A stretch of DNA of 64,000 nucleotides from Paenibacillus timonensis (lineage in GTDB: Bacteria; Bacillota; Bacilli; Paenibacillales; Paenibacillaceae). Of the stretch, positions 8,662 to 17,531 are shown piece after piece. The DNA is taken from assembly GCF_022427145.1 (NCBI RefSeq), contig NZ_JAKSXN010000029.1:1-64000 (forward strand), written 5' to 3'. Made by a program: the position numbers and the translations under genes. The notes under the pieces were generated by a model. The model worked only from the letters and a program-made list of their open reading frames with translations. It ran no database searches and was not told where the DNA came from. How positions within the stretch are numbered: the stretch's first letter is position 1; each line of letters opens with the position of its first letter.

Positions 8662-8683
8662 ATTCATGATGGGCGTTCTTTTT
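8651..8683 (+). terminator. Terminator overlapping the phoP stop codon
   Basis: CCATCATG at 8651-8658 pairs with CATGATGG at 8665-8672, followed by a T-rich stretch to 8683. The phoP TAA (8659-8661) sits in the loop. Confidence 0.7.
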
Positions 8684-8719
8684 ACATAGGGCAAAAGTCC
8701 CGAAAACATGACCTTAACA
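8681..8719 (+). promoter_or_regulatory. Possible Pho box before the receptor-like gene
   Basis: TTTACA at 8681, AAAACA at 8703 and TTAACA at 8714 lie on one 11-bp phase (offsets 22 and 11). The central repeat is poor, so this is a weaker candidate than the pstS and pstB sites. Confidence 0.4.
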
Positions 8720-8781
8720 ATCTCCCACTATGATTCTAGTAGATCGAACGTAAACGAATACATACGGGGGAGTGGTTCAGG

Positions 8782-10011
8782 TTGGAAAATCAGGCCATCG
8801 CAGTGTTGGAACGTTCAGCGCTTGAAGAGACAGAGAATGTGGCAGCAAACGGGGAAAGCGGAGATCTACGGGGGACGGTGGAGGGAGACGGCAGAATGGC
8901 TGGGGAGCCTTCGGCCGCAGCATTTGCAGAAGTCACAGAAGTCGCTGCGGTAGAGGTTCGCTTCTATTGCCGCAAGGTTCCTGTGATCGGAGCGGAGGTC
9001 ACCTGCCGTCATGTGCTAGGGCAGTTTCAAAAGCAGCCGGAGCTCCCATGCATCGTGATTTGTGATGATGATCACAAGCCGATGGGGCTGCTGATGCGGG
9101 ATCGTTTCTTTCGCCATCTGGCCGGACGGTTTGCCGCCGATCTGTTTTATGAAGAGTCCGCGTTTCGGTTTGCCCAGCGGCAACCGCTGATCTGCGAGCT
9201 CGATACGCCTCCCGGAGAACTGCTGGATCAAGCGCTCGGACGGGAAGGCGCCTCCTTCTACGACGGGTTGATCCTGACCGATTTAGGTCAATATTACGGG
9301 ATCCTGACGGTTCAGGATCTGATGCAGATGTCCCGGCAGCTGCAACGGGAGGCGGATGAAGCCAGGCAGACGGCGGTCCGGGAAAGCCGCGACCGGATCG
9401 TCGAGATCGAGCGCTCGATAGCCGAAGTGGCGGAGTCCGCGAAACGAAGCTTGCTGGAATCCGAGCGGATGAGTGGATTATCGGCGGAAGGGCGGCAAGA
9501 GCTGGAGGCCGTCAAGGCGTCGTTTACCCGCGTGCTCGAAATGACCCGTTCCCAAGAGAAACAAATGGCGGAGCTGCTAGAGCGGACCAAGCAAATCTCG
9601 TCGGTCGCCGATCATATTCGCAGTCTCGCGGATCAAAGCGGCATGCTGGCCATGAACGCCTCGATCGAAGCGGCGCATGCGGGCGATCATGGACGGGGGT
9701 TTGCCGTCGTGGCTTCCGAGGTTCGCAAGCTCGCCCTGCAGACCAAGAGCTTCTCGGAGGAGATCGGCTCGACGCTGGGCGTCGTGAACCGTTTGATCCA
9801 GCAAACGGCGGGCACTGCTTCCACTACGGCAGAGGAGATGGCGGAGAGCCATGGGCGGGTCGGTAACGCGGACGGGACGTTCCAAGCGCTGGTGGCTTCC
9901 GCGCGTACAGTAGAGGAACGCGGCCAGGAAATGTTCCGGTCATCGGAAACGGCAGCCGGCAGAACGAGAACCGTGCTTGACGAATTGCAGCATCTGGCGT
10001 CGCTTGCGTAA
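8782..10011 (+). CDS. Soluble MCP-like signalling protein with CBS-like N-terminal region
   Basis: A 409-residue cytosolic protein without membrane segments. Residues 1-58 are acidic and low in complexity; 60-185 look like a CBS-pair-type sensory region (PVIGAEVTCRHVLGQF, KPMGLLMRDRFFRHL, YYGILTVQDLMQMS); 186-409 are a helical MCP signalling domain whose hairpin tip is clear (LADQSGMLAMNASIEAAHAG, then GRGFAVVASEVRKLA, about 282-318). Such proteins interact with CheW/CheA or act alone as coiled-coil relays; the ligand is unknown. The start is TTG 8782, preceded by GGGGGAG. It sits inside the phosphate cluster between phoP and pstB, with a candidate Pho box upstream, which suggests a link to phosphate limitation. 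Confidence 0.82.
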   Translation: MENQAIAVLERSALEETENVAANGESGDLRGTVEGDGRMAGEPSAAAFAEVTEVAAVEVRFYCRKVPVIGAEVTCRHVLGQFQKQPELPCIVICDDDHKPMGLLMRDRFFRHLAGRFAADLFYEESAFRFAQRQPLICELDTPPGELLDQALGREGASFYDGLILTDLGQYYGILTVQDLMQMSRQLQREADEARQTAVRESRDRIVEIERSIAEVAESAKRSLLESERMSGLSAEGRQELEAVKASFTRVLEMTRSQEKQMAELLERTKQISSVADHIRSLADQSGMLAMNASIEAAHAGDHGRGFAVVASEVRKLALQTKSFSEEIGSTLGVVNRLIQQTAGTASTTAEEMAESHGRVGNADGTFQALVASARTVEERGQEMFRSSETAAGRTRTVLDELQHLASLA

Positions 10012-10014
10012 GAT

Positions 10015-10068
10015 TTTACACTGCGTTTACATTTAGACCCATGTTCTTTTACATAAGTACGATAAAAT
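10015..10068 (+). promoter_or_regulatory. Pho box and -10 for pstB-phoU
   Basis: TTTACA at 10015-10020 and 10026-10031 (5-bp spacer) and again at 10048-10053 (22 bp further, so in phase). TAAAAT at 10063-10068 is a plausible -10 with no sigma-A -35, as expected for a PhoP-activated promoter. A further TTTACA at 10077 is out of phase. Confidence 0.75.
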
Positions 10069-10121
10069 GAAACTGTTTTACATGGGATAAATCATCATAC
10101 GCGCATACTAAATCAATAGTT

Positions 10122-10164
10122 GAAGCACCGGCACGGGCCCGCTGGAAGGCGGGTACCGTGCTTC
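10122..10164 (+). other. Inverted repeat in the pstB-phoU leader
   Basis: GAAGCAC at 10122-10128 and its complement GTGCTTC near 10158-10164 enclose a GC-rich imperfect stem, between the Pho promoter and the pstB start. There is no T run, so it is not a standard terminator. It may be a leader structure affecting stability or read-through. Confidence 0.4.
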
Positions 10165-10248
10165 AAGTTTGCCCTGCATTTCCCCGGTCGGTCAGGCATA
10201 AGACCTGCTGCCGGAGGCAAAGATGTTTATTTGTGAAGGAGAACTGTG

Positions 10249-11004
10249 ATGGATAACATTATCCGGATTCAAAAGTTGAACTTGTATTATGACCGATTCC
10301 ATGCGCTAAAGGACGTTTCTCTGGATATTCCGGAGAAAGCGATCACCGCCTTCATCGGGCCTTCCGGCTGCGGGAAGTCGACGCTTCTCCGCACGTTGAA
10401 CCGGATGAACGATATGATTCCGGGAACGCGGATCGAAGGCTCTGTACAAATCGCCGGTACCGACATCTACGGTGACGACGTTCAGGTGGAAGCCTTGCGC
10501 AAACGGGTGGGTATGGTGTTTCAGCAGCCGAATCCTTTTCCAAAATCGATATATGACAATGTTGCCTACGGCCCTCGGCTGCACGGCATCAAGAGCAAAG
10601 CGGCCCTGGATGAAATCGTGGAACGGAGTCTTCGCCAGGCCGTGTTGTGGGATGAGGTCAAAGATTTCCTGAAACGGTCTGCACTCAGCTTGTCCGGCGG
10701 GCAGCAGCAGCGTCTATGCATCGCCCGGGCCATCGCCGTGCAGCCGGATATTCTGCTGATGGACGAAGCCACTTCAGCGCTGGACCCGATTTCAACCCTC
10801 AAGATTGAGGAGCTGGTGCAGCAATTAAAAGATAGTTATACGATCGTCATGGTGACGCATAACATGCATCAGGCGGCGCGCATCTCGGGCCGGACCGTCT
10901 TTTTCCTGAACGGGGAGATCGTGGAGGCGGACGATACGCAGAAGCTCTTCTCCACACCGCAGGATCCACGCACTGAAGATTACATTTCCGGTCGTTTCGG
11001 ATAA
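10249..11004 (+). CDS. pstB: Phosphate import ATP-binding protein PstB (copy paired with phoU)
   Basis: A 251-residue ABC ATPase of the phosphate importer. Walker [10 protein letters not shown] near residue 38, Q-loop [10 protein letters not shown], signature LSGGQQQR near 148, Walker [14 protein letters not shown], switch His in [14 protein letters not shown]. The PstB hallmarks [10 protein letters not shown] and the C-terminal DYISGRFG are present. ATG 10249 has AAGGAG at 7 bp; a GTG one codon earlier is less likely. It is followed by phoU after 18 bp and preceded by a Pho box. It is a second pstB, distinct in sequence from the copy at 20550, and is not next to permease genes. Confidence 0.93.
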   Translation: MDNIIRIQKLNLYYDRFHALKDVSLDIPEKAITAFIGPSGCGKSTLLRTLNRMNDMIPGTRIEGSVQIAGTDIYGDDVQVEALRKRVGMVFQQPNPFPKSIYDNVAYGPRLHGIKSKAALDEIVERSLRQAVLWDEVKDFLKRSALSLSGGQQQRLCIARAIAVQPDILLMDEATSALDPISTLKIEELVQQLKDSYTIVMVTHNMHQAARISGRTVFFLNGEIVEADDTQKLFSTPQDPRTEDYISGRFG

Positions 11005-11022
11005 TAAGGAGGCTGCAGCAAG

Positions 11023-11682
11023 ATGATTCAAAGAAAAGAATTTGATCAGAACCTCGAGGATTTAAGGCAGCTGCTGAGACAGATGGGCGAGCATGTCGAA
11101 CACGCTTTGTCGGAGGCTATCAGCGCTTTGCAGGCTTTGGACTCGGCCAAAGCGAAAGGGATCGTGGAGCGGGACGCAGAGCTCAACCGGATGGAGGAGC
11201 AGGTCATGGAGATCGGCTCGCGCCTAATCGTGACCCAGCAACCGGTGGCCAAGGATTTGCGCCGGATCATCGTGGCTTTCAAAATTTCCAGCGATTTGGA
11301 GCGCATGGGAGATCTGGCCATCGATATCGCCAAGGTCACCACGCGGCTGGAGGGCCAGAAATTAATCAAACCGTTGATCGATATTCCCAAAATGTCCGAG
11401 CTCGTCATTCTGATGTTGCGGGAGTCGCTGCAATCGTACTTGGACGAGAATACCGATTTGGCTTATAAAATGGCCAAGGATGACGACGAGGTCGATCACC
11501 TGTACAGCCAGATGATTCACGAGCTGTATTCATTTATGATCGCGAATCCGGAATCCCTCCAGCAGGCGATGTTGTTGACGCTGGTGGGCCGGTATATCGA
11601 ACGAATCGCCGACCACGCGACGAATATCGGCGAAAGTGCCGTATATCTGGTGACCGGCCATCGTCCGGACCTGAATCAATAA
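11023..11682 (+). CDS. phoU: Phosphate-signalling regulator PhoU
   Basis: A 219-residue all-helical protein with the two PhoU three-helix repeats; the metal-binding signatures are DLERMGDLAIDIAK near residue 90 and YIERIADHATNIGE near residue 190. PhoU works at the membrane with the Pst transporter to keep PhoR in its inhibited state when phosphate is ample and to restrain uptake. Its ATG follows AAGGAGG, 18 bp after pstB, so the two form an operon under the Pho box at 10015. A strong terminator follows. Confidence 0.94.
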   Translation: MIQRKEFDQNLEDLRQLLRQMGEHVEHALSEAISALQALDSAKAKGIVERDAELNRMEEQVMEIGSRLIVTQQPVAKDLRRIIVAFKISSDLERMGDLAIDIAKVTTRLEGQKLIKPLIDIPKMSELVILMLRESLQSYLDENTDLAYKMAKDDDEVDHLYSQMIHELYSFMIANPESLQQAMLLTLVGRYIERIADHATNIGESAVYLVTGHRPDLNQ

Positions 11683-11701
11683 TCGAGCTTTCCCTGCCTA
11701 C

Positions 11702-11749
11702 AACCGGCCGCCGTTTGCGAAATTTCGCAAGCAGCGGCCGGTTTTTCTT
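11702..11749 (+). terminator. Intrinsic terminator after phoU
   Basis: AACCGGCCGC at 11702-11711 pairs with GCGGCCGGTT at 11734-11743; inside, TTGCGAAATTTCGCAA is itself a palindrome. A TTTTTCTTTT tract follows. Confidence 0.88.
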
Positions 11750-11830
11750 TTCCAATGCCGGCTTTGGTGTTATCGGGATGGCCCCTGTGTTATCATAAGA
11801 GAAGGTAGAAAACTGTGGACGAGGTGTCGT

Positions 11831-14491
11831 ATGGAAAAATTGATACTTATAGATGGTAACAGCATTATTTACCGGGCATTTTTTGCCATGCCGCCGCTCA
11901 CGAACTCCAGCGGCCTGCATACGAATGCCGTTTACGGTTTTACGAACATGCTGCTGCGCTTGATCCAGGAGGAACGCCCGACGCATATGCTGGTTGCCTT
12001 TGATGCGGGCAAGGTCACGTTCCGTCATGAAGGGTACCAGGAATATAAAGGCGGACGCGACAAAACGCCGCCCGAGCTGTCCGAGCAGTTTCCGCTGATG
12101 CGCGAGCTGCTGGAGAGCTTTGGCATCGCTTGGTTCGAACTGGCCGGGTACGAAGCGGACGACATTATCGGCACCTTAAGCAAACGGGCGGAGGAAGCCG
12201 GTCAAGAAGTGCTCGTCGTTACCGGCGACAAAGATATGCTGCAGGTCGTCAGCGACCGGGTGAAAGTGGCGTTAACGCGCAAAGGCGTTAGTGAAGTCGA
12301 GCCTTATGATCCGCAGCAAATCGAGGAGAAATATGGACTGAAGCCGCTGCAAATCATCGATTTGAAAGGGTTGATGGGCGATACGTCCGACAATATCCCC
12401 GGTGTGCCGGGGATCGGGGAGAAGACGGCCCTGAAATTACTGCACCAGTTCGGTTCCGTTGAGGAAGTGCTGGCCCATACCGATGAATTGAAGGGAAAAA
12501 TGAAGGAAAATCTGGTGAACCATGCCGATGACGCCCGCATGAGCAAACAGCTGGCGACCATTTTCCGCGAGGTTCCCGTCGAACGCTCCTGGGAGGAGAT
12601 GAAGTTTGACGGCATCCAGGAGGAAGCCGCCGTTCCGATGCTGCGCAAGCTGGAGTTTAAGTCGCTGCTGGAGCGGATGTCCTTTGCCGGCGGCGGGAAT
12701 GCGGCCGGCGAAGCGGCTCCTGCGGAACAGGTTGAAATTGACGTTACCGCGGTTGAGCGGGATAACCTTTCCGAGCTGACCGCCGATTTGCCGAACATCG
12801 AAGGGATCATCGTGGAATCCTATGGGGAGAACCCGCATCAGGCCACGATGATGGGCATGGTGTTGTCCACCGCCAGCCGCCATTATTTCCTGCCGTTTGA
12901 CGTGCTGCAATCGGAAGCGGCCGCGGATGTGCGCGCTTGGCTGGCCGACGAGCACGTGCCGAAGCGCGGTTACGATTTACACCGGGCGGATTTGGTGCTG
13001 TTCTGGCAAGGCGTTGCGTTTGCCGGAGCCGAACATGACGTGCAACTGGCCGCCTATTTGCTGGATCCGACGGAAAGCGACCAGACGATCAGCGGCCTGG
13101 CGGCGAAATACCAGTTGCCGCCGGTACCCGGCGACGATGAGGTATACGGCAAAGGCGCCAAATTCAAGGTGCCGGAGCCGGAGGCGTTAAGCCGCCATTT
13201 GGCCCGCAAGGCGGACGCCTTGCTGCGCATTCTGCCGCTGCAGCGGCAGGAGCTGGAGAAATATGAAATGAAGCGGCTGTTCTACGAACTGGAAATGCCG
13301 TTATCCCGGATTTTGGCCGACATGGAGAAGCAAGGCGTCGCCGTAAACAAGGAAGCCTTGAAAGAGCTCGGCGTGGAATTTGAAGCCCAGATCAACAAAT
13401 TGGTCGCGCGAATTTACGAAATCGCCGGCCAGGAGTTTAATATCAACTCCACCAAACAGTTAGGGGAAATCCTGTTCGATAAGCTGGGGTTGCCGGTCAT
13501 CAAGAAGACCAAAACCGGTTACTCGACGGACGCGGAAGTGCTGGAGAAGCTGGCGCCTTACCATGAAATCGTGCAGTTTATTCTGGAATACCGCCAGTTG
13601 GCCAAGCTGCAATCGACCTATGTCGAGGGGCTGCTGAAGGAAATTTCGCCGAAAACGGGCAAGGTGCATACGTATTTCCGGCAAACGATCGCCGCCACCG
13701 GACGCTTGAGCAGCCAGTTTCCGAACCTGCAGAACATCCCGATTCGCCTTGAAGAAGGCCGCAAAATCCGCAAGGTATTTGTACCATCGGAGGAAGGTTG
13801 GTTTATTCTGGCCGCGGACTACTCGCAAATCGAGCTCCGCGTGTTGGCTCACATTTCCGGGGATCCGGGGTTGCAGGAAGCGTTCCTGCACGATATGGAC
13901 ATTCATACGAAGACGGCCATGGATGTATTTGGCGTAGGGCCGGACCAGGTCGACGCCAATATGCGCCGCTCGGCCAAAGCGGTCAATTTCGGGATCGTTT
14001 ACGGGATCAGCGATTACGGTTTGTCCCAGAACCTGAACATCACGCGGAAAGAAGCGGCCCGGTTTATCGAACAATACTTCAATGCATTCCAAGGCGTTCG
14101 ACGTTACATGGACGAGATCGTCAAGGAAGCCAAACGCGACGGTTACGTCAAAACGCTGCTGGAGCGCCGTCGTTATTTGCCGGAAATCAACGCTTCGAAC
14201 TTCAACTTGCGCTCCTTTGCCGAGCGTACCGCCATGAATACGCCGATCCAGGGAACCGCGGCGGACATCATCAAGCTGGCGATGGTGCGGATGGACGAGG
14301 AGCTGCACAAGCATGGGCTCAAGAGCCGTATGCTGCTCCAGGTGCATGACGAATTGGTATTCGAAGTGCCGCCGGAGGAGCTGGAGCTCATGAGCAAGCT
14401 GGTTCCGGAAACGATGGGGAAAGCCTTGGAACTCACCGTTCCGCTGAAGGCCGAAGTGTCCAGCGGCTTGAATTGGTACGAAGCGAAGTAG
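11831..14491 (+). CDS. polA: DNA polymerase I
   Basis: An 886-residue family A polymerase for Okazaki-fragment processing and repair. Residues 1-290 form the 5'-3' nuclease (DGNSIIYRAFFAMP, YEADDIIGTL, VTGDKDMLQVV, GDTSDNIPGVPGIGEKTA). Residues about 300-470 fold like the 3'-5' exonuclease but lack its DxE start motif (IEGIIVESYGENPHQA), as in other Bacillus-type enzymes, so proofreading is probably absent. The polymerase part has motif A DYSQIELRVLAHISGD from Asp663, motif B RRSAKAVNFGIVYG near 712 and motif C VHDEL near 839. It heads a run polA-mutM-coaE-transglycosylase with short gaps. ATG 11831 has a GAGGTG site. Confidence 0.97.
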   Translation: MEKLILIDGNSIIYRAFFAMPPLTNSSGLHTNAVYGFTNMLLRLIQEERPTHMLVAFDAGKVTFRHEGYQEYKGGRDKTPPELSEQFPLMRELLESFGIAWFELAGYEADDIIGTLSKRAEEAGQEVLVVTGDKDMLQVVSDRVKVALTRKGVSEVEPYDPQQIEEKYGLKPLQIIDLKGLMGDTSDNIPGVPGIGEKTALKLLHQFGSVEEVLAHTDELKGKMKENLVNHADDARMSKQLATIFREVPVERSWEEMKFDGIQEEAAVPMLRKLEFKSLLERMSFAGGGNAAGEAAPAEQVEIDVTAVERDNLSELTADLPNIEGIIVESYGENPHQATMMGMVLSTASRHYFLPFDVLQSEAAADVRAWLADEHVPKRGYDLHRADLVLFWQGVAFAGAEHDVQLAAYLLDPTESDQTISGLAAKYQLPPVPGDDEVYGKGAKFKVPEPEALSRHLARKADALLRILPLQRQELEKYEMKRLFYELEMPLSRILADMEKQGVAVNKEALKELGVEFEAQINKLVARIYEIAGQEFNINSTKQLGEILFDKLGLPVIKKTKTGYSTDAEVLEKLAPYHEIVQFILEYRQLAKLQSTYVEGLLKEISPKTGKVHTYFRQTIAATGRLSSQFPNLQNIPIRLEEGRKIRKVFVPSEEGWFILAADYSQIELRVLAHISGDPGLQEAFLHDMDIHTKTAMDVFGVGPDQVDANMRRSAKAVNFGIVYGISDYGLSQNLNITRKEAARFIEQYFNAFQGVRRYMDEIVKEAKRDGYVKTLLERRRYLPEINASNFNLRSFAERTAMNTPIQGTAADIIKLAMVRMDEELHKHGLKSRMLLQVHDELVFEVPPEELELMSKLVPETMGKALELTVPLKAEVSSGLNWYEAK

Positions 14492-14542
14492 GCGAAAGAC
14501 GAAGTAAGCTCCCCATAACATCTTAGAACGAGGTGAGAGGAT

Positions 14543-15418
14543 ATGCCGGAATTGCCGGAGGTCGAAACGGTCCGACGGACATTAACCCAGCTGATCGTCG
14601 GGAAGACGATTCAAAGCGTAGAGGTTTATCTGCCGCGGATCATCCAAAGGCCGGATGATATCAAACGGTTTGAAACCGAGCTCGCCGGTCATACCATCGT
14701 AGAGATCGGCCGCCGCGGGAAATTTTTGCGCATCGTCATGGACGGGCTGGTGCTCGTCTCCCATTTGCGGATGGAAGGGCGTTATGGGGTGTATCGGACC
14801 GGCGATGAGGTGGAGAAGCATACTCACGTGATCTTCCGGTTTACGGACGGGACGGAGCTCCGTTACAAGGATGTGCGACAGTTCGGGACCATGCATCTGT
14901 TTGCGCCCGGAGAGGAATTTAAGCAGAAGCCTTTGGCGAAACTGGGGTTGGAGCCCTTGGATGCCTCCTTCACGGAAGCCGCCTTCCTAGAGGCAATCTC
15001 TCGGCGAACCACCAAGATCAAGCCGGCGTTATTAAACCAGGAATACATCGTGGGCCTGGGGAATATTTATGTAGATGAGGCGCTGTTCCGGGCGGGAATC
15101 CATCCGGAGCATCCGGCGGACAAGCTGACTAAACGGCAACTGGAGCGGCTTCATGCCGCTATTGTGGATACGCTGACCGAAGCGGTGGAAGCGGGAGGCT
15201 CCTCCATCAAATCCTACGTCAACGGGCAGGGGGAAATGGGGATGTTCCAGCATTCCCTGCGCATGTATGGCCGCCAAGGAGAGCCTTGCCTGAATTGCGG
15301 GCAGCCGGTGGTGAAGACGGTCGTAGGAGGGCGGGGTACGCATTTTTGCCCGACTTGTCAGCCGCCTTACCGGACAAGCCAGAAGGCGCGGCAACAACGA
15401 AACGGAAGACAAGGTTGA
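14543..15418 (+). CDS. mutM: Formamidopyrimidine-DNA glycosylase (Fpg)
   Basis: A 291-residue bifunctional glycosylase/AP lyase that removes 8-oxoguanine and formamidopyrimidines. The N terminus PELPEVETVRR gives the catalytic Pro (after Met removal) and Glu; the helix-two-turn-helix region (QEYIVGLGNIYVDEALF) is near 170-190; the zinc finger has two CxxC pairs (PCLNCGQP, then HFCPTCQ) near 250-276. A basic tail of about 15 residues extends beyond the finger. ATG 14543 follows GAGGTGAGAGG. It lies 51 bp after polA, as in many Firmicutes, and precedes coaE. Confidence 0.96.
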   Translation: MPELPEVETVRRTLTQLIVGKTIQSVEVYLPRIIQRPDDIKRFETELAGHTIVEIGRRGKFLRIVMDGLVLVSHLRMEGRYGVYRTGDEVEKHTHVIFRFTDGTELRYKDVRQFGTMHLFAPGEEFKQKPLAKLGLEPLDASFTEAAFLEAISRRTTKIKPALLNQEYIVGLGNIYVDEALFRAGIHPEHPADKLTKRQLERLHAAIVDTLTEAVEAGGSSIKSYVNGQGEMGMFQHSLRMYGRQGEPCLNCGQPVVKTVVGGRGTHFCPTCQPPYRTSQKARQQRNGRQG

Positions 15419-15456
15419 GACCGAAGCTCCAAGTCAGAACAGTGAGGTGTAAGGGA

Positions 15457-16053
15457 ATGAACATCGGACTCACCGGAGGCATTGCCACCGGGAAAAGCAC
15501 GGTTTCCCGCATGCTGGCCAGCCGCGGTGCCGCCGTGATTGATGCGGACGTGATCGCCAGAGAGATTATGGAGCCGGGCCATCCGGTGTTAGCCGCCGTC
15601 AGCGAACGTTTCGGCCAGGATGTGCTTCACCCCGACGGGACGCTAAATCGCAAGAAGCTCGGCGAAATCGTGTTCACGCATCCGGAGGAGCGGAAGGCGC
15701 TGGAGTCTTTAACACATCCCGCCATCCGCTCCGAAATGAAGCGGCGCCTGGAGGAGTTGGAAGAAGTGGATCCGCAAAGACTGGTGGTGGCGGATATCCC
15801 TTTGCTTTACGAATCCGGTCTGGATCCGTTATATGAAGAAATCATGGTCGTGTACGTGCCCCGGGAGATGCAGTTGTCCCGGTTGATCCTTAGGGACGGG
15901 TTATCCCGGGAAGCGGCCGAACAGCGGTTAAGCGCCCAGATGGATATCGAACAAAAGAAGGAGAGGGCGGATATTTTGATTGATAACAGCGGTGGACTTG
16001 ACGAGACGAGACGGCAGATCGACGACTTTTGGCGGGATAAGGGACTAAGATGA
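15457..16053 (+). CDS. coaE: Dephospho-CoA kinase
   Basis: A 198-residue P-loop kinase for the last step of CoA synthesis: ATP plus dephospho-CoA to CoA. The P loop is GLTGGIATGKST at residues 4-15; DADVIAREIM and LTHPAIRSEM are CoaE signatures; VADIPLLYESGLD carries the substrate region, and the LID segment is RDGLSREAAEQRL. ATG 15457 with GAGGTG upstream is chosen over longer frames that overlap mutM. Its stop overlaps the start of the next gene by 4 bp. Confidence 0.95.
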   Translation: MNIGLTGGIATGKSTVSRMLASRGAAVIDADVIAREIMEPGHPVLAAVSERFGQDVLHPDGTLNRKKLGEIVFTHPEERKALESLTHPAIRSEMKRRLEELEEVDPQRLVVADIPLLYESGLDPLYEEIMVVYVPREMQLSRLILRDGLSREAAEQRLSAQMDIEQKKERADILIDNSGGLDETRRQIDDFWRDKGLR

Positions 16054-16613
16054 GGTGGCTTCGCAAAAAAAGAGTCCTGCTTCTGCTGTTTATCGGTTTC
16101 ACGGTCCTGATCTTTTTTAATTCCGCTTGGCTTTCGTTATTTTATCCGATTTATTATAAAGAGGAAATCCGGTTGCACGCCAAAAACAACGGGTTAGATC
16201 CGTTTATCGTCGCGGCGATCATCAAGGTCGAGACGAATTACAAGTCGGGGGCCGAGTCCCGAAAAGGGGCGCTCGGAATTATGCAAATCATGCCGGATAC
16301 GGCGGAGTGGGTGATCACTAAAGCGAAGCTGCCCGACACGACGCTGGAGGACATTCGCAACGAGACGGAGACGAATATCCGAATCGGCACCTGGTACTTG
16401 AGGTCGCTCTCCGATCAATTCGAAGGCAACCCAATCGCCATGATCGCGGCTTATAACGCCGGTCCGACGAATGTGAAGAACTGGCTGAAGAGCGGACGGT
16501 GGGACGGACGGCTGGAGACGGCGCAGGATATCCCGTTCGGCGAAACCCGGCATTACGTTCAGCGGGTCTCCCATTATTACAAGCAATATCTGAAGATTTA
16601 CGAGGAGTTTTAG
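16050..16613 (+). CDS. Membrane-anchored lytic transglycosylase (Slt-type SLT domain)
   Basis: A 187-residue cell-wall enzyme that cleaves peptidoglycan with 1,6-anhydro formation. Residues 8-30 form one N-terminal membrane anchor after a basic start. The SLT domain spans about 45-170: catalytic Glu61 (IIKVETNYKSGAES), GALGIMQIMPDTAEW, and AAYNAGPTNVKNW near 133-145. Its ATG overlaps the coaE stop (ATGA), so the two are translationally coupled. A role in growth or sporulation-related wall turnover is open. Confidence 0.9.
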   Translation: MRWLRKKRVLLLLFIGFTVLIFFNSAWLSLFYPIYYKEEIRLHAKNNGLDPFIVAAIIKVETNYKSGAESRKGALGIMQIMPDTAEWVITKAKLPDTTLEDIRNETETNIRIGTWYLRSLSDQFEGNPIAMIAAYNAGPTNVKNWLKSGRWDGRLETAQDIPFGETRHYVQRVSHYYKQYLKIYEEF

Positions 16614-16624
16614 GCGGATTTGGC

Positions 16625-16673
16625 GAAAATACAAAAGAAAGCATCGACCGGCTAAACGCCAGTCAATGCTTCC
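16625..16673 (-). terminator. Terminator of the SASP gene
   Basis: On the minus strand a 16-bp stem with G-U pairs (GGAAGCATTGACTGGC with GCCGGTCGATGCTTTC, 16637-16673) is followed by TTTTGTATTTT. Confidence 0.8.
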
Positions 16674-16687
16674 TTCAGTTGATCGGA

Positions 16688-16909
16688 TTATTTGAATTGA
16701 CCTGCCAGCTGTTGTTCAGCCAGGGTGACCAAACGTTTCGTAATGAAACCACCGATCGAACCGTTTTCGTAAGAAGTCAGGTTACCAGCATATCCGTCTT
16801 GTGGGAAAGAGATGCCAAGCTCCTGAGCGATTTCATATTTCATTTGATCCAAAGCTCCGGAAGCTTGTCTAACCACCAGGTCGTTCGAAGAGTTATTATT
16901 TTGGGCCAT
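16688..16909 (-). CDS. Alpha/beta-type small acid-soluble spore protein
   Basis: A 73-residue SASP that coats DNA in the dormant spore. Both family signatures are present: the germination-protease site context ([10 protein letters not shown]) near residues 24-33 and the C-terminal [19 protein letters not shown]. Asn/Gln-rich start ([12 protein letters not shown]) is typical. The ATG has a near-perfect AAGGAGGTGA site. A minus-strand CATAATA at 16940-16946 is a fair sigma-G -10. It lies alone between two rightward genes. Confidence 0.94.
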   Translation of the reverse strand: MAQNNNSSNDLVVRQASGALDQMKYEIAQELGISFPQDGYAGNLTSYENGSIGGFITKRLVTLAEQQLAGQFK

Positions 16910-16939
16910 GATTGTTCACCTCCTTGTGGTTGGTAACAG

Positions 16940-16946
16940 TATTATG
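16940..16946 (-). promoter_or_regulatory. Candidate sigma-G -10 element for the SASP gene
   Basis: CATAATA on the minus strand, about 31 bp upstream of the SASP ATG, matches the forespore sigma-G -10 form CATNNTA. The -35 region is only a partial match, so the call rests on position and gene type. Confidence 0.4.
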
Positions 16947-17045
16947 TGCCGGACTATCAACTTCAATCCGATGAATTTAAAGTAATTTATTGCCAGTAGG
17001 GCAAAAAAGCCGTCATAACGGCGTTTAGAGGGGAGGCGTTCTAGC

Positions 17046-17516
17046 TTGAAATGTCCGTATTGCGATTATTTAGGGACCAAGGTGCTTGATTCGAGGCCGG
17101 CCAACGAGAACCGTTCCATCCGCCGCCGCCGCGAATGCGAGAAATGCAGCCGGCGGTTTACGACGTTCGAAATGGTGGAGGAAATGCCGCTGATCGTCAT
17201 TAAGAAAGGCGGGAGCCGCGAGGAATTCAGCCGGGAGAAAATGCTGCGGGGCTTGATCCGGGCCTGCGAGAAACGTCCGGTATCCGTAGAGCAGCTGGAA
17301 TCCATCGTTTCCGAGGTGGAGCGTTCCTTGCGGCATTCCGCTAATGCGGAGGTCGAAAGCCGGGAGATCGGCGAATTGGTGATGGAGCAGCTGTATCCGG
17401 TGGATGAGGTGGCTTATGTCCGGTTTGCTTCGGTTTATCGCCAATTCAAAGACATCAACATGTTTATGAAAGAGCTCAAAGGCCTGCTGTCCAAAAATAC
17501 GGAGGTCTCCGAATAA
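17046..17516 (+). CDS. nrdR: Transcriptional repressor NrdR
   Basis: A 156-residue repressor of ribonucleotide reductase genes. The N-terminal zinc ribbon has MKCPYCDY and [11 protein letters not shown] (Cys pairs at 3/6 and about 31/34); the ATP-cone domain occupies about 48-138 ([20 protein letters not shown]). It senses dATP/ATP and binds NrdR boxes. The start is TTG 17046, which gives the invariant MKCPYC start and has GAGGGGAGG upstream; the first ATG reading is in another frame. Monocistronic, closed by a terminator. Confidence 0.96.
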   Translation: MKCPYCDYLGTKVLDSRPANENRSIRRRRECEKCSRRFTTFEMVEEMPLIVIKKGGSREEFSREKMLRGLIRACEKRPVSVEQLESIVSEVERSLRHSANAEVESREIGELVMEQLYPVDEVAYVRFASVYRQFKDINMFMKELKGLLSKNTEVSE

Positions 17517-17531
17517 TTCGAATCAATCAAG

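Noticed and set aside
13460-14521. Long leftward frame opposite polA
   Set aside because: Antisense shadow of a clearly conserved gene.
17001-17022. Leftward terminator between nrdR and SASP
   Set aside because: The GCCGT/ACGGC stem is only 5 bp and no leftward gene ends there; the T run alone is not enough.
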